A stretch of 6,443 bases of DNA from Rhodospirillaceae bacterium (GTDB lineage Bacteria; Pseudomonadota; Alphaproteobacteria; JABSOH01), in NCBI GenBank assembly GCA_020629355.1, contig JAHDDM010000074.1, positions 1 to 6,443 on the forward strand. The letters are read 5' to 3'. Position 1 is the first letter of the stretch, and every line of letters starts with the position of its first letter. Both the position numbers and the translations under genes were made by a program. The notes under the pieces were generated by a model. That model was not told where the DNA came from, searched no databases, and worked only from the letters and a program-made list of their open reading frames with translations. Of the stretch, positions 6,279 through 6,443 are shown piece by piece.

Positions 6279-6353
6279 CGCTCACGCCGCCTGACCTTAC
6301 GGCCTAGGCTCCGTGAGGGCGTCGCATACGCGACGGTCGCGCAGTCGCGCTCC
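6279..6353. repeat. GC-rich block of short palindromes, REP-like
   Basis: This stretch of about 70% GC sits between two AT-rich hairpins. It contains CCTTACGG (6295-6302) pairing with CCGTGAGG (6311-6318) with one T-G wobble around a loop that includes part of the palindrome GCCTAGGC. CGTCGC (6320-6325) pairs perfectly with GCGACG (6330-6335) over a 4-nt loop. GTCGCGC is directly repeated at 6336-6342 and 6344-6350. CTCACG (6281-6286) can alternatively pair with CGTGAG (6312-6317). Read on the minus strand, GGAG occurs at 6353-6350 and 6312-6309, each followed by palindromic sequence. This recalls REP elements, which carry a GTAG/GGAG tetranucleotide beside an imperfect palindrome. No coding frame of note was seen. 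Whether it is repeated elsewhere in the genome is unknown, so the class is an inference. Confidence 0.4.
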
Positions 6354-6387
6354 TATAGCATGATCAAAATTAAGCGATCATGCTATA
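6354..6387. repeat. Perfect 12-bp inverted repeat (hairpin B)
   Basis: TATAGCATGATC (6354-6365) is perfectly complementary to GATCATGCTATA (6376-6387), with a 10-nt AT-rich loop. Neither side is followed by a T tract, so it does not look like a standard intrinsic terminator in either direction. It shares the outer TATAGC/GCTATA and an inner ATGATC with hairpin A and closes the GC-rich block on the right. A role as the right end of a small repeat element, or as a protein-binding dyad, are both possible. Confidence 0.45.
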
Positions 6388-6443
6388 TCTAATGAATTAG
6401 GCTCACTATACAGATAACCAGCAAGAACCATAACCCCCAATAC
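6378..6443 (-). other. Possible C-terminal end of a convergent gene entering from the right
   Basis: Reading the minus strand from the right edge, two frames stay open into the window and look like hydrophobic C-termini. One reads VLGVMVLAGYLYSEPNSLDIA and stops at TGA (6380-6378), inside hairpin B. The other reads YWGLWFLLVICIVSLIH and stops at TAG (6391-6389), just before hairpin B. At most one is real, and the piece is too short to judge or to name a family. A gene here would converge on the cupin operon and share the hairpin region as its 3' end. Confidence 0.2.

Noticed and set aside
6279..6353. CRISPR array or tRNA in the GC-rich 3' block
   Set aside because: Repeats are only 5-8 bp without regular spacers. 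No cloverleaf with a T-arm GTTC motif or CCA-type acceptor could be drawn.
1..6443. Hidden defence, toxin-antitoxin or secondary-metabolite system
   Set aside because: All sizable genes fall into housekeeping sulfur transfer, a two-component system, a cupin or unknown membrane proteins. No nuclease, helicase, toxin or modular enzyme signature was seen.

Overview
This window (6443 bp) looks like ordinary chromosome from an alphaproteobacterium of moderate GC content. The clearest taxonomic signal is a response regulator/histidine kinase pair of the ChvI/ChvG (ExoS) type, which is characteristic of Alphaproteobacteria. Two tandem NifS/IscS-family cysteine desulfurases agree with this, since several alphaproteobacterial iron-sulfur cluster loci carry such a pair. 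I cannot name the genus.

The left half (1-3306) is one tightly packed minus-strand unit. In transcription order it holds a polytopic membrane protein of unknown function (2653-3306), a single-anchor exported protein of unknown function (2108-2653), a complete cysteine desulfurase (1026-2111), and a second cysteine desulfurase (1-1029) that runs off the left edge. Every junction overlaps: TAATG, ATGA and ATGA. This suggests co-transcription and translational coupling. The two desulfurases supply persulfide sulfur for Fe-S cluster or other thio-cofactor synthesis, and the scaffold genes probably lie beyond the left edge. The two leading membrane genes have no recognisable role.

A 74-bp intergenic stretch (3307-3380) separates this unit from a plus-strand unit and must hold both divergent promoters. 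The right unit encodes a ChvI-like regulator (3381-4094), a ChvG-like membrane sensor kinase (4094-5677, overlapping by one base) and a Cupin_5/DUF985 protein (about 5692-6186, joined to the kinase end). The regulator and kinase should form an envelope-stress or acid-type phosphorelay. The cupin occupies the place where HPr-kinase genes follow chvG in many relatives.

The last 257 bp (6187-6443) hold no complete gene but are rich in structure. They contain a perfect 17-bp inverted repeat that may terminate the kinase/cupin unit, a GC-rich segment of about 75 bp made of small palindromes and a repeated GTCGCGC word, and a perfect 12-bp inverted repeat. Both AT-rich hairpins start and end with TATAGC/GCTATA, so the block resembles a REP/BIME- or MITE-like interspersed repeat. 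A convergent minus-strand gene may end inside it. I saw no tRNA, rRNA, CRISPR array, transposase or defence system.
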